Shown here piece after piece: positions 33,369 through 41,636 of a stretch of DNA of 53,899 nt; position 1 is the stretch's first letter; each line of letters starts with the position of its first letter. The stretch is from the NCBI GenBank assembly GCA_045646965.1, contig JAZRLR010000007.1, positions 1 to 53,899 on the forward strand, given 5' to 3'. Origin of the DNA: HGM04593 sp045646965. GTDB lineage: Bacteria > Bacteroidota > Bacteroidia > Bacteroidales > Bacteroidaceae. The notes under the pieces are model-generated. The model was not told where the DNA came from, searched no databases, and saw nothing but the letters and a program-made list of their open reading frames with translations. Position numbers and translations under genes: made by a program.

Positions 33369-33706
33369 TTTTTATATTTGATGTAAACCTCGAATATACT
33401 TTCGCTCGCTGTGAAAAATCTTCAAGCAAGCTTGATATATTTGGCTTCGCCGAAGTTCTTTGCGCTCGTTGTGAGTTAAAATTAGATTTTTACTCACTCG
33501 CTTGTCGAACTTTCGCTCGTTTATTTTTATATTTGAGGTAAACCTCGAATATACTTTCGCTCGCTGTAAAAAATGCTGAAACAAGTTTCGCATTTCTCGC
33601 TCGTTTATTCGTATATTTGATGTAAAACTCGAATATACTTTCACTCGCTGTGAAAAATACTGAAACGAGTTTCGCATTTCTCGCTCGTTTATTCGTATAT
33701 TTGATG
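33369..33706. repeat. Degenerate tandem repeats before the accessory region
   Basis: A unit of about 51 bp, ATATTTGATGTAAACC...CGAATATACTTTCGCTCGCTGTGAAAAAT in pieces, occurs at 33369-33419, 33524-33574 and 33607-33658, with a partial copy at 33691-33706. A 31-bp unit (CTGAAACRAGTTTCGC... ending CTCGCTCGTTT) occurs at 33576-33606 and 33660-33690, so the last two units repeat with a period of about 84 bp. The GAAACnAGTTTC core is palindromic. The motif CTTTCGCTCG recurs in all units. It is not coding and not CRISPR-like. Confidence 0.75.
33430..33533 (+). repeat. 104-bp dispersed direct repeat, left copy
   Basis: 102 of 104 positions match 38777-38880 in the same orientation. It contains GGCTTCGCCGAAG and an internal inverted repeat GTGAGTTAAAA / TTTTTACTCAC. 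The two copies flank the fucosidase locus and the ATPase remnant (about 5.2 kb). Confidence 0.9.
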
Positions 33707-33940
33707 AAGTTTGATTAAGAATCTTTGAGTATCAAATCATTAAGAAGAACTTGCATAAGAATGGGCAATGGATAAGAAATTGCTAACTTGTTTTGTTAGA
33801 CTATATTCCTCATACTTTTCAAATAACTCTTTTCTAAATGCAAAGATACGATTTTTTCTCCAATTATAAGAATCTATCCCCTAAAAACTATCTATGATAA
33901 CAATAGTCAAACAGGTCATACCGACCTGCTATCAGGTATC
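33707..33940. other. Non-coding stretch with an orphan promoter box
   Basis: No gene is visible. A consensus box TATCTTTGC on the minus strand (33840-33848) could once have driven a gene now lost, or may transcribe leftwards through the repeats. Confidence 0.4.
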
Positions 33941-34552
33941 TTGAAGGTACAAGTAAGAAACGAGGACAAGATTACGGAGACCGACTACGGCACCCACTGC
34001 ATAAATCAACTTGGTACCCGCATCAAAATACGATGTTACTATGTTGGTAGCCTCGGTGATATCTGCGATACTGTTACTCTGGTTTTGTTAGGAAAATTGT
34101 ATTGGTTGTTTGATTATTCGTTCCAAATAGATGGGCGTTTTGATGTTATTGCGACCGGTTCGCTCTTGGGTGTAAGGGGATATGGTAAAATCGGACTTCT
34201 CGTGGCTATGCTTGATTATGGCACCCAGGCAGATATTCTCAAAGGTAATCTTTTGGGGTACAGAGGTGCGATATTCGAGAATCTTATGGCAGATTTTCTT
34301 TGTAAGTCAGGACAGAAGTTGTACTACTTCCAGAAGGATAGTGGCCTTGAATTGGACTTCCTTGTACGATATAAGGGTGAATGTGTGGTACTTGAAGTCA
34401 AGGCGAAATCGGGTAAGACAAAGAGTTTGAAAACGGCCTTGAAGAATAAGAGTGTTTATCACTTGAACAATGCGACCAAACTTGGGCAATATAATGTAGG
34501 ACGCGAAGAAGAGATTCTTACAATACCTCTTTATATGGGATTCCTTTATTAA
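33941..34552 (+). pseudogene. Remnant of an AAA ATPase with DUF4143 domain (chimeric, decayed)
   Basis: The last 110 residues match the C-terminal DUF4143 part of archaeal/bacterial ATPases: LLGYRGAIFENLMADFLCKS, KLYYFQKDSGLELDFLVRYK and VVLEVKAKSGKTKSLKTALK. A short piece near residue 67, DGRFDVIATGSLLGVRGYG, is the sensor region of the AAA core. The Walker A and B parts are absent, and the two pieces are joined directly, so about 200 residues have been deleted. The first 60 residues do not look like this family. No ATG start exists; the frame opens upstream of a TTG. These ATPases are frequent in Bacteroidales, and broken copies are common. Confidence 0.75.
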
Positions 34553-34577
34553 TATATTAATATTAAATAATTTCAGT

Positions 34578-34585
34578 TATATTTG
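34578..34585 (+). promoter_or_regulatory. Promoter -7 box of the fucosidase operon
   Basis: TATATTTG followed by C, a full match to TAnnTTTG, about 78 bp upstream of the ATG at 34664. Confidence 0.65.
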
Positions 34586-34663
34586 CAGTAGGTAAGTTCG
34601 CGTAGTGCGATTTTGCCGGTTTTTGATATGTTTAAATTTTGTTAATTTATAAAACCAAATGAG

Positions 34664-36199
34664 ATGAAAAAACTTTTTACTTCTTTGTGTTTGTTGGGTA
34701 TGATGCTTCCGTTCGGAGCATCGGCGCAGCTGCAGCTCAATACCGAGGTGCCTGCCAACCCCGACAATGCTCCGGCTCCGGTGCATCCGGTGCCTGACGA
34801 GCGCCAGCTTTTGTGGAACGAGACAGAGTTCTATGCCTTCTTCCACTATGGTATGAACACTTTCACAGGCTTGGAATGGGGTTTTGGTAATGAAGAGGAG
34901 TCGCGATACGCACCCTTGGCGATGCCTAATCCCGAGCAGTGGGTTACTGCAGTGAAGGCTGCGGGTATGAATGGCGGTATCGCCGTTGTGAAGCACCACG
35001 ACGGTTTCTGCTTGTGGCCCACAACTACCACGGAGCACAGTATAAAGAATGCCGGTAACGAGAACGGTCGCAACGCAAACATCCCCAAATTGTTTGCAGA
35101 TGCAAGCAGCAAGCACAATATGAAATATGGTTTCTACATCTCTCCGTGGGACCGCAACTCGGCACACTATGGCAAGGATACATACGTAACCGAGGTGTTC
35201 CTCAAGCAGTGCGAGGAATTGGCCGAATATGGTTCTGACCAGTTCGAGATGTGGTTCGACGGCGCACGTGGTGGCGACGGTTACTACGGCGGCGAAGGTG
35301 GTAATCGCGATATCGATCCCGAAATATACTACGATGTGCCCAACTTGCGCACCCGTGTACACCGCATCGCTCCCAACTGCGTTATGTGGGGAGTTGGTGG
35401 CGAGGCTCGTTGGATTGGTAACGAGTCGGGTTATGCCGGTGAAACAAACTGGGCTATGACCGACTATCTCTCGGAGACTGTTGTGCGCGAAGAGGGTGAT
35501 ATCGACGGTTGGTTTTGGAACCCCGGAGAGAGCGATGCCAAGGCTACAAGTGCCGGATGGTTCTGGCATCAGGGTGAGTCTATGAAGAGTGCCGAGCGTC
35601 TCTTCCAGATGTATCTTGAGACCGTAGGCCGCAATGCAACCCTTATTCTCAACTGCCCTCCCAACCAATATGGTATTCTTCCCGACAACACTGTGAATGA
35701 ATTGAGCAAGCTGGGCAAGATGTTGCACGAGCGTTTGGCCGTTCCCGTATATGGTCTCGATGAGAGTACCGCTGCCACCGATTTTGCAAAGATTGCAAAG
35801 ATAGAGGTGAGCGAGACACGCACCGGCGGAAAATATGCTGCCGCCAACCTCACCGACGGCGACAAGGATACATATTGGGGTACAAACGACGAGAGCCTCA
35901 CCGCTACAATCAACCTCACTTGGGATACCCCTCAAGTAATACGTTACCTTGTTATGCAGGAGCCTGTTGCTTTGGGACAACGCATTAAGGACTTCAAGAT
36001 TGAGTACAGCGCAGATGGCGAAACGTGGACAGAACTCTGCCCGGCTATGCAGACAACAACTGTCGGCTACAAGCGCATCATTCCTTTGAATGGAAAGACC
36101 AGCGAGAGCTACGGCAGCGGCTACAAAGCAAAGATGTTGCGCATAACCATCCTCGACAGCCGTGCTTGTCCTTTGCTCTCTAATTTGAACGTATATTAA
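34664..36199 (+). CDS. GH29 alpha-L-fucosidase with C-terminal F5/8-type (CBM32-like) domain, 511 aa
   Basis: A signal peptide (MKKLFTSLCLLGMMLPFGASA) directs export. The GH29 barrel shows WNETEFYAFFHYGMNTFTGL, IAVVKHHDGFCLWPTTTTEH and FEMWFDGARGG, in which Asp199 is the expected nucleophile. TVGRNATLILNCPPN closes the barrel. Residues about 375-511 form a discoidin-like carbohydrate-binding domain (GKYAAANLTDGDKDTYWGTN, VIRYLVMQEPVALGQRIKDF). It releases L-fucose from host glycans such as mucins or milk oligosaccharides. No SusC/SusD pair is nearby; it is cotranscribed with the large secreted protein that follows after 34 bp. Confidence 0.93.
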   Translation: MKKLFTSLCLLGMMLPFGASAQLQLNTEVPANPDNAPAPVHPVPDERQLLWNETEFYAFFHYGMNTFTGLEWGFGNEEESRYAPLAMPNPEQWVTAVKAAGMNGGIAVVKHHDGFCLWPTTTTEHSIKNAGNENGRNANIPKLFADASSKHNMKYGFYISPWDRNSAHYGKDTYVTEVFLKQCEELAEYGSDQFEMWFDGARGGDGYYGGEGGNRDIDPEIYYDVPNLRTRVHRIAPNCVMWGVGGEARWIGNESGYAGETNWAMTDYLSETVVREEGDIDGWFWNPGESDAKATSAGWFWHQGESMKSAERLFQMYLETVGRNATLILNCPPNQYGILPDNTVNELSKLGKMLHERLAVPVYGLDESTAATDFAKIAKIEVSETRTGGKYAAANLTDGDKDTYWGTNDESLTATINLTWDTPQVIRYLVMQEPVALGQRIKDFKIEYSADGETWTELCPAMQTTTVGYKRIIPLNGKTSESYGSGYKAKMLRITILDSRACPLLSNLNVY

Positions 36200-36233
36200 G
36201 AAACATCGACACGATAATTAAAATAAAAGACTT

Positions 36234-38630
36234 ATGAAAAAGAATATATTATTTTCGGCTGCGTTGATGTTTTTAAGCCTTGCATCTACAGCGCAAACAA
36301 CTATAACATTCGACAGCGAGGATTATAAATCAATTTCTGTTTATGATAAATGGGAAATGAGTCCTTTCCGCACAGGAGCTCTCACAGGAAATGCGGCGGT
36401 AATCGATAACCCCGATGTCTCGGTGGACGAGGTAATTGGTGCGGCTCCCAACCCCACAGGCAAGGTTGTGGCTCTGCAACGTAGTCGTTTCGGTAGTAAC
36501 ACCTTTGGTGTAAGAATAGACCTCAAAGAGCCCGTCCGCGTGACAAAGCAGTTGCAGTATATCCACATTATGACACACCTCAAGGATAAACCTTCTAACA
36601 GCCGCCTGATGGTCATCGGTTTGGGTAAACGAGTGGAGGATAGCTGGAACTGGCAAACCGGTGAGGAAGAGCAGTTCTGGGCAGTTACAAATACCAATGT
36701 GGCTCCCAAAGATGGCTGGCAGGATGTTGTGGTCAGCTTCAAGGGTTTCTCATATTCCAAAGAGGAGAATGCCAATAGCGGAATCGACATCTACTCGTTG
36801 GTTATCGTTCCCGATGTGCGCTCGCCTCACAGCGACAATGCCGACTGGGTGGCATATTTCGATGAGATTGTAATAGACAGCAATCCCGACAAACGTTTCT
36901 CAACCGACAAGTATGCACTTACCTATGACAAGGATGCTGCATTCACCCGTAACGACCGTTCTTTCAACGGTGTCGGTCTCGTCTCTTCGGGTGCGACCTA
37001 CACCGCGACAACAACCAAAGGCAAGGTCTATTCCGATAACACCACTTTCAGCGTCTTTTCGGCCAAGGCAGGCACACAGGTGCAGCCCACATTTAACTAT
37101 TCGGGTACCTGGATGAGTGCTTATGTGTATGTCGATTGGAATAATAACGGTAAATTTGAATACACAATAAACGAGAATGGTACACCTGCCGAAGGCAGCG
37201 AAATTGTCAGCTATAATGCTGTGCAGATTGGTAACACTTGGTACAAGAGCGATGGCACAACAACCGGCAATGGTAATACAATAGGCAGCGGTGTGCCCTC
37301 ATTTACAATCCCCGCAGACACACCTGCCGGCCTCTACCGTATGCGTTACAAAGTCGATTGGAACAGCATCGACCCTGCAGGAAGCAGCACAATTATTGCA
37401 GACGGCGGCGGATATGTGGACCTTATGCTCGATGTACACGGTGACAAGGTAACAGTGAGTGCTTCGCAGCTCAACGGCGACATTGTGCTCGCTTCGGATG
37501 AGAGTGCACTGCAGAGCTATGTGACCAATTACGCCGAGTCCCTGAAGGTTAAGGATATCCCTGCCCCCGGCTTCATACAGAACGGCTTCGACCTCAAATA
37601 TGGTTATAACGTAAATGCAATAGAGCAGCTCGACGAGAATGGCAATCCCAACTGGATATTGGTAAAAGTTCCGCGGAGCGCTATTGCAGCCGATAGCACA
37701 TACACCATCCCCGCCGAGTATATGCGCGGTAGCCAGGTGAGCATCAAGGGTGATATGCAGCAGGCCTATAAATACACCGTGAAGATTACAGGTGACGATG
37801 GCAAAGGCGCTCTTGTGTATGCCGGCGTGGAGTACAAATCGGGCGAGACTATTTACGTTACACAGTTCTTTACCGCAGCAGATGTAGCCGCAGCAAACGT
37901 AGATGGTTATGTTGCCAAAGTATCGCTGGATACAAAAAACAATATCGTAAATATTGAATATAACAAGATACAAGAGTATCGTCAGATAAGTTCGCTCGGC
38001 GAGTTGAAGAACGATGCAGTCTATCATATCAAGGCCAAAACCGGTGAGGGCTATCTTGCTTGGAACACTACAATTACCGATACATATTTGAGCTTGAGAG
38101 GCTTGACCACATCATCTTATAACAACTTACCATCGAATCAAGTGGTGGTGGACATATACAAGGCTCCAATCGACCCTTTTGATTTGACCGTCGTCTGGCA
38201 GATTATTCAGGAAGATGGTAAGTACTATCTCTTTCAGCCTGCAAAGCAGGAGTATGTCACCCGCGTAGACCGCGATTACAAGTTTACAGCGGAAAAGACA
38301 GCTTTGGATAAAATACGCGACAATGGCGACGGTACCTTTAGTTTTCACGCAGGCGGTGGCTACAACGAGAACTCTACATACTTTGCCTGCATCGTGACAA
38401 ACGATCCTTTGGCAGCAGTGCGCAACTGGACGTGGAACGACCACGGTTCGGAGATGTATATTGTAGAGAATCCCAATATTACCCTAAACGGCTCTACCGA
38501 TGTGGAAAATATTGTCATTGAAAAGAACGATGCGCCCCGAGCAATATACAACCTGCAAGGTCAGAAACTTGATAAACTTCCTGCATCGGGCATCGTCATA
38601 ATAGACGGACATAAATATGTGATTAAATAA
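36234..38630 (+). CDS. Large secreted protein with GEVED-like domain and C-terminal sorting-like tail, 798 aa
   Basis: Signal peptide MKKNILFSAALMFLSLASTA. Residues 23-220 are a beta-sandwich, carbohydrate-binding-like region (DNADWVAYFDEIVIDSNPD). About 290-405 reads MSAYVYVDWNNNGKFEY and GLYRMRYKVDWNSIDPAG, the pattern of GEVED domains. About 600-760 has QISSLGELKNDAVYHIKAKT and further beta repeats, and the end YNLQGQKLDKLPASGIVIID resembles the Gly-rich tail common in exported Prevotella and Bacteroides proteins. It is probably a surface protein that binds glycans alongside the fucosidase. No catalytic domain is recognised. Confidence 0.82.
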   Translation: MKKNILFSAALMFLSLASTAQTTITFDSEDYKSISVYDKWEMSPFRTGALTGNAAVIDNPDVSVDEVIGAAPNPTGKVVALQRSRFGSNTFGVRIDLKEPVRVTKQLQYIHIMTHLKDKPSNSRLMVIGLGKRVEDSWNWQTGEEEQFWAVTNTNVAPKDGWQDVVVSFKGFSYSKEENANSGIDIYSLVIVPDVRSPHSDNADWVAYFDEIVIDSNPDKRFSTDKYALTYDKDAAFTRNDRSFNGVGLVSSGATYTATTTKGKVYSDNTTFSVFSAKAGTQVQPTFNYSGTWMSAYVYVDWNNNGKFEYTINENGTPAEGSEIVSYNAVQIGNTWYKSDGTTTGNGNTIGSGVPSFTIPADTPAGLYRMRYKVDWNSIDPAGSSTIIADGGGYVDLMLDVHGDKVTVSASQLNGDIVLASDESALQSYVTNYAESLKVKDIPAPGFIQNGFDLKYGYNVNAIEQLDENGNPNWILVKVPRSAIAADSTYTIPAEYMRGSQVSIKGDMQQAYKYTVKITGDDGKGALVYAGVEYKSGETIYVTQFFTAADVAAANVDGYVAKVSLDTKNNIVNIEYNKIQEYRQISSLGELKNDAVYHIKAKTGEGYLAWNTTITDTYLSLRGLTTSSYNNLPSNQVVVDIYKAPIDPFDLTVVWQIIQEDGKYYLFQPAKQEYVTRVDRDYKFTAEKTALDKIRDNGDGTFSFHAGGGYNENSTYFACIVTNDPLAAVRNWTWNDHGSEMYIVENPNITLNGSTDVENIVIEKNDAPRAIYNLQGQKLDKLPASGIVIIDGHKYVIK

Positions 38631-38659
38631 CTCCTTTGCAGGTTTGTAAAGATATGTAT

Positions 38660-38691
38660 GGCGCGGCCGGATAACCGGCCGCGCCTTTTTT
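38660..38691 (+). terminator. Terminator of the fucosidase operon
   Basis: GGCGCGGCCGG (38660-38670) pairs perfectly with CCGGCCGCGCC (38675-38685) around ATAA and is followed by six T. Confidence 0.92.
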
Positions 38692-38776
38692 ATGCAAATA
38701 TTTTTTTGAAAAACGGCCGGGGCGCTATCCTTAATTTTGTGTAAATAGAGATTGTAGGTGGCGATACAAAAGAGAG

Positions 38777-38880
38777 GCTTGATATATCTGGCTTCGCCGA
38801 AGTTCTTTGCGCTCGTTGTGAGTTAAAATTAGATTTTTACTCACTCGCTTGTCGAACTTTCGCTCGTTTGTTTTTATATT
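38777..38880 (+). repeat. 104-bp dispersed direct repeat, right copy
   Basis: Matches 33430-33533 at 102 of 104 positions, same orientation. It lies between the fucosidase-operon terminator and the convergent unknown gene. The rest of the 327-bp gap (38692-38776, 38881-38957) shows nothing else. Confidence 0.9.
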
Positions 38881-38957
38881 CGAAAACAGAATTTAGGTAT
38901 AAGTATTATATCCGAATCCAGTTTCTCATCTAAACAAAATATTGGACACTCTCTTTT

Positions 38958-39542
38958 TTAGATATATTCAACAATGCTTAAACCGTTTATTTGCCCCACT
39001 ACATAGCGTACGTTGCTGTCGGTGCCTCTCTCTCCCGAATGGGCAAAATAGTCCATATACAGTTCTCTTCCTTTTTGTATCTGCAAACAACTGAAAGAGT
39101 CCCCAGGCTTGATACTCGAATTTTCGGTTCTTGTGGCAATGAAACGGTTGTTGCCAAGATATTCAATTTCGCATATTCTGTCGGGCATCCATCCAAGTCT
39201 TAATTTTGTGCCTTTCTCCAATTTGTTGCAGTTTATAATACTATCGTTCCTGAATAGTTCCGATTCTTTGTTATTCCTTGGTGTGTGGCAAAAATGGTGC
39301 CAATCTTTTGCATCGACAAATTCGGCGATGATGTCCAATATGCGCTCCGATATATTATTTGCGTTGCGAGTGGAATATCCCCAGAGACGCTCTAAAGTGG
39401 TTATAGATATATGCTCCTTGCACTTCTCTTCTATGAGTGAGGTTAGTTCTATGAATTTGTTATGCCCGCTAATTTTGCCGACAATTTTTTCAACTTCCTC
39501 TCGCAACTCCTTTATATGTTGATTGTCTATGCTGATGCTCAT
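38958..39542 (-). CDS. Unknown protein, 194 aa, divergent partner of the kinase gene
   Basis: Not recognised. Residues 1-80 are helical and may include a helix-turn-helix (EHISITTLERLWGYSTRNAN). Residues about 105-194 look beta-rich: GTKLRLGWMPDRICEIEYLG, IKPGDSFSCLQIQKGRELYM and VRYVVGQINGLSIVEYI. No signal peptide or membrane span, so cytoplasmic. It is transcribed away from the membrane kinase gene and its -7 box lies 6 bp from that of the kinase, so one regulator could control both. A DNA-binding regulator of the pair is a reasonable guess only. Confidence 0.65.
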   Translation of the reverse strand: MSISIDNQHIKELREEVEKIVGKISGHNKFIELTSLIEEKCKEHISITTLERLWGYSTRNANNISERILDIIAEFVDAKDWHHFCHTPRNNKESELFRNDSIINCNKLEKGTKLRLGWMPDRICEIEYLGNNRFIATRTENSSIKPGDSFSCLQIQKGRELYMDYFAHSGERGTDSNVRYVVGQINGLSIVEYI

Positions 39543-39569
39543 ATTTATGCCTACCGATTATTGTATTCA

Positions 39570-39615
39570 CAAAATTAAGTCATATATTTGACAAAAATAG
39601 AAAAAGTTTTTGTCA
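39570..39615. promoter_or_regulatory. Overlapping divergent promoters with an inverted repeat
   Basis: Minus-strand TAATTTTG (39570-39577) and plus-strand TATATTTG (39583-39590), the latter 19 bp after TTG at 39561. An inverted repeat TGACAAAAA (39589-39597) / TTTTTGTCA (39607-39615) overlaps the plus-strand -7 box and start site and the minus-strand -33 area, as an operator would. Confidence 0.6.
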
Positions 39616-39629
39616 TTATTTGTCATTTT

Positions 39630-40805
39630 ATGAACGAAAGCGGTATGTTCTCATTTGCGGCTTCGACCGTTGATTGCGCTTCGGGTTATGCAATGCCCGA
39701 ACTATTGGCTGTGACCTCGTCGTCGAAGTTGTATCGTGTGCGCAAGGCTGGTAAATATTTTATTATTAAAACGGTAAAAGATGATTCGGGGCAGTCGCTT
39801 GCACTGCTGCAACGCGAGTATGAATTGTCGTTGGGCAAGTCGCATCCAAATATTGTAAATATTTTTACATTTGAGCAATCGACGGTTGTAGGGCCCGGTA
39901 TCGTGATGGAATATGTCGATGGGCGCACATTGGCCGAATATATTGCCGAAAACCCTTCCTGCGCATCTCGCAAGCGTGTGTTCAAACAGTTGTTACAGGC
40001 TGTTTCATATATTCACCGTTGTGGTTTGGTACATAACGATATAAAACCTGAAAATATAATAATTACCCGTAGTGACGACGATGTGAAACTTATTGATTTC
40101 GGTCTTGCCGATAGTGATGCCTATTACCTGGCGCGTACCCTGGGTTGCACTCGCGCGTATGCCTCGCCCGAACTGGTGGCGCAGAAATCCTCTATTGATT
40201 CGCGTAGCGACATATATTCGTTAGGGGTAATAATGAAAGAACTTTTTGGTAATCGATATTCGCGCATCTCGGCGCGTTGCCTGCATTTGGAAGTGGAGAA
40301 ACGCTACCGCAATGCCGATGAATTGTTGTCGGCAATACAGCATCGCAATAGGCCGTGGTTTATTGCTTTGTCAATAGTTGTTGCGGTAATCATCTCCTTG
40401 CCTTTATTTTATGTAGGTAACACTGTGGTGGCCGAAAATGAGAAAATCGAAAAAGAGAACGGGCTATTATTGCAGGTGGAGCAGGATGTCCACGCACTAT
40501 ATTCATTGACGGCCGATTCCCTGTCGCGTGCAGTGTATTTTGAATTTGCAGTTAATAATATTATCAACTTTTTCGATGCTCTTGCTGTATATAATAGGGA
40601 TAATATATCAACGCTCTCTCCCCCCGAATTGTATGTAAAGGTCTCTAATCATTACACTACGCAAGTGAACGAGTGCAACGAGCGTTTGTGGACGGTGGCT
40701 AATAACTTGCCTCCGTATTTCAAATGTGGGTTAAGTGAGGAGGAGATGCTCTTTTATAAAAATCTTATTGAAAAGCGTATGCCTTTTATTCCTTATAAAA
40801 AATAG
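39630..40805 (+). CDS. Hanks-type serine/threonine protein kinase with one membrane span, 391 aa
   Basis: Kinase domain about 20-235: invariant Lys47 (KYFIIKTV), catalytic loop HNDIKPENI (135-143; Asn in place of the usual Arg before the catalytic Asp137), DFGLAD (156-161) and activation segment CTRAYASPEL. The Gly-rich loop is atypical (SSSKLYRVRKAGK). One membrane span at about 243-262 (IALSIVVAVIISLPLFYVG) is followed by about 130 extracytoplasmic residues with no PASTA repeats and no known sensor domain. HND rather than HRD suggests constitutive or altered regulation. ATG at 39630 fits the promoter. Substrates unknown; the divergent gene and the following membrane genes are candidates. 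Confidence 0.88.
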   Translation: MNESGMFSFAASTVDCASGYAMPELLAVTSSSKLYRVRKAGKYFIIKTVKDDSGQSLALLQREYELSLGKSHPNIVNIFTFEQSTVVGPGIVMEYVDGRTLAEYIAENPSCASRKRVFKQLLQAVSYIHRCGLVHNDIKPENIIITRSDDDVKLIDFGLADSDAYYLARTLGCTRAYASPELVAQKSSIDSRSDIYSLGVIMKELFGNRYSRISARCLHLEVEKRYRNADELLSAIQHRNRPWFIALSIVVAVIISLPLFYVGNTVVAENEKIEKENGLLLQVEQDVHALYSLTADSLSRAVYFEFAVNNIINFFDALAVYNRDNISTLSPPELYVKVSNHYTTQVNECNERLWTVANNLPPYFKCGLSEEEMLFYKNLIEKRMPFIPYKK

Positions 40806-40821
40806 GATATGCTTTTTGTGG

Positions 40822-40847
40822 GGCGGGGATTTTTCCGCCTCTTTTTT
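40822..40847 (+). terminator. Terminator of the kinase gene
   Basis: GGCGG (40822-40826) pairs with CCGCC (40835-40839) with further G-U pairs inside, followed by TCTTTTTT. Confidence 0.65.
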
Positions 40848-41075
40848 GTTATATACCTTAATATATATCTTAATTTAAAAATACAGCTTCTGGCGTTTGC
40901 AATGTTTTTGTCTTTACAGTGAATTTGTGATTTTTAACAAATATATAAGTGCTGTAAAATGACAAAATAGACATAAACAGTGTTCGTGAATTTGCTTTTC
41001 AGACAAGTGAAGCAGGCGCGAGTACTGTTTAATGCCAATTCACAAAATATGTGGCGCTTTCTTATTGTGGGGTAC

Positions 41076-41100
41076 AGTGGCTTCTAGGGCCACTTTTTCT
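41076..41100 (+). terminator. Orphan terminator-like hairpin
   Basis: AGTGGC (41076-41081) pairs with GCCACT (41089-41094) and is followed by TTTTCT. No gene ends here. Confidence 0.45.
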
Positions 41101-41174
41101 TTGTCTATTGACAAAAACGCAATATTTGTTTCAACTGACAAGAATTTGACAAAAATAATAGTGACGTATTCCCA

Positions 41175-41182
41175 TACCTTTG
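41175..41182 (+). promoter_or_regulatory. Promoter -7 box of the two-gene membrane operon
   Basis: TACCTTTG followed by C, a full match to TAnnTTTG, about 129 bp before the ATG at 41311. TTGACAAAAA lies 20 bp upstream of it. Confidence 0.65.
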
Positions 41183-41310
41183 CAACGGAAAAACACTTTT
41201 TATGTTTTTTTTATTTTTGGTAATATGTTGTCGCTGCAGCCAACGATTGCTTTTTTAGGAGGAACCTGAAAATCCTTAAACGAGTAGGGGTGTGATTAAA
41301 ATAATATTTT

Positions 41311-41634
41311 ATGGAAAATCAGAAAAAGAATGGTGGCTGGTGTAAAGCCTCTGTGGTATTTGGCGTTATTTCAATAATTCTTGCATTGTTGCCGTTGGTT
41401 AGCGCCTGGTTTATGTTTGTTTCAGCCTTGAACTATGTCTTGGCTCCTATCGGCATAATTTGTGGCGTTGTCGCAATTGTTAAATCCTATAATGTGGTTA
41501 AATCAATCGTGGGTTTGGTACTTTGTGTTTTGGCACTTTGCGCTCCTATGTTGCTTGCCGAGTACTATTTGGCAAGTGCGGCAGATTCGGTAGGTAATGC
41601 GTTGGAAACTGTTAATTCTTTAAGCGGATTTTAA
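41311..41634 (+). CDS. Small membrane protein, 107 aa
   Basis: Three hydrophobic segments: VVFGVISIILALLPLVSAWF, YVLAPIGIICGVVAIVK and IVGLVLCVLALCAPMLLAEY. The layout is like DUF4190-type small membrane proteins, but I do not claim the family. It precedes the next gene by 2 bp, so both are cotranscribed and possibly partners. Function unknown. Confidence 0.7.
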   Translation: MENQKKNGGWCKASVVFGVISIILALLPLVSAWFMFVSALNYVLAPIGIICGVVAIVKSYNVVKSIVGLVLCVLALCAPMLLAEYYLASAADSVGNALETVNSLSGF

Positions 41635-41636
41635 TT

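Larger units (their letters stand above)
40806..41310. other. 505-bp gap after the kinase gene
   Basis: Contains a kinase terminator (40822-40847), a second terminator-like hairpin with no gene before it (41076-41100), two more copies of TTGACAAAAA (41109, 41147) like that in the kinase promoter, and the promoter of the next operon (41175-41182). No coding sequence is supported. A small RNA between about 40860 and 41100 is possible. Confidence 0.5.

Noticed and set aside
33372..33677. A 101-codon minus-strand protein with internal repeats
   Set aside because: The frame follows the DNA tandem repeats and has no start context or recognisable domain.
33369..33706. CRISPR array
   Set aside because: Repeat units vary in length and sequence, spacers are themselves repeated, and no cas gene is near.
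38777..38880. The 104-bp repeat as a terminator or tRNA-derived sequence
   Set aside because: It has no T run after its inverted repeat and no cloverleaf; the near-identical copy 5.3 kb away points to a dispersed element.
41032..41223. A 63-codon frame before the membrane operon
   Set aside because: It contains the orphan hairpin and the promoter box of the following operon and has poor codon use.
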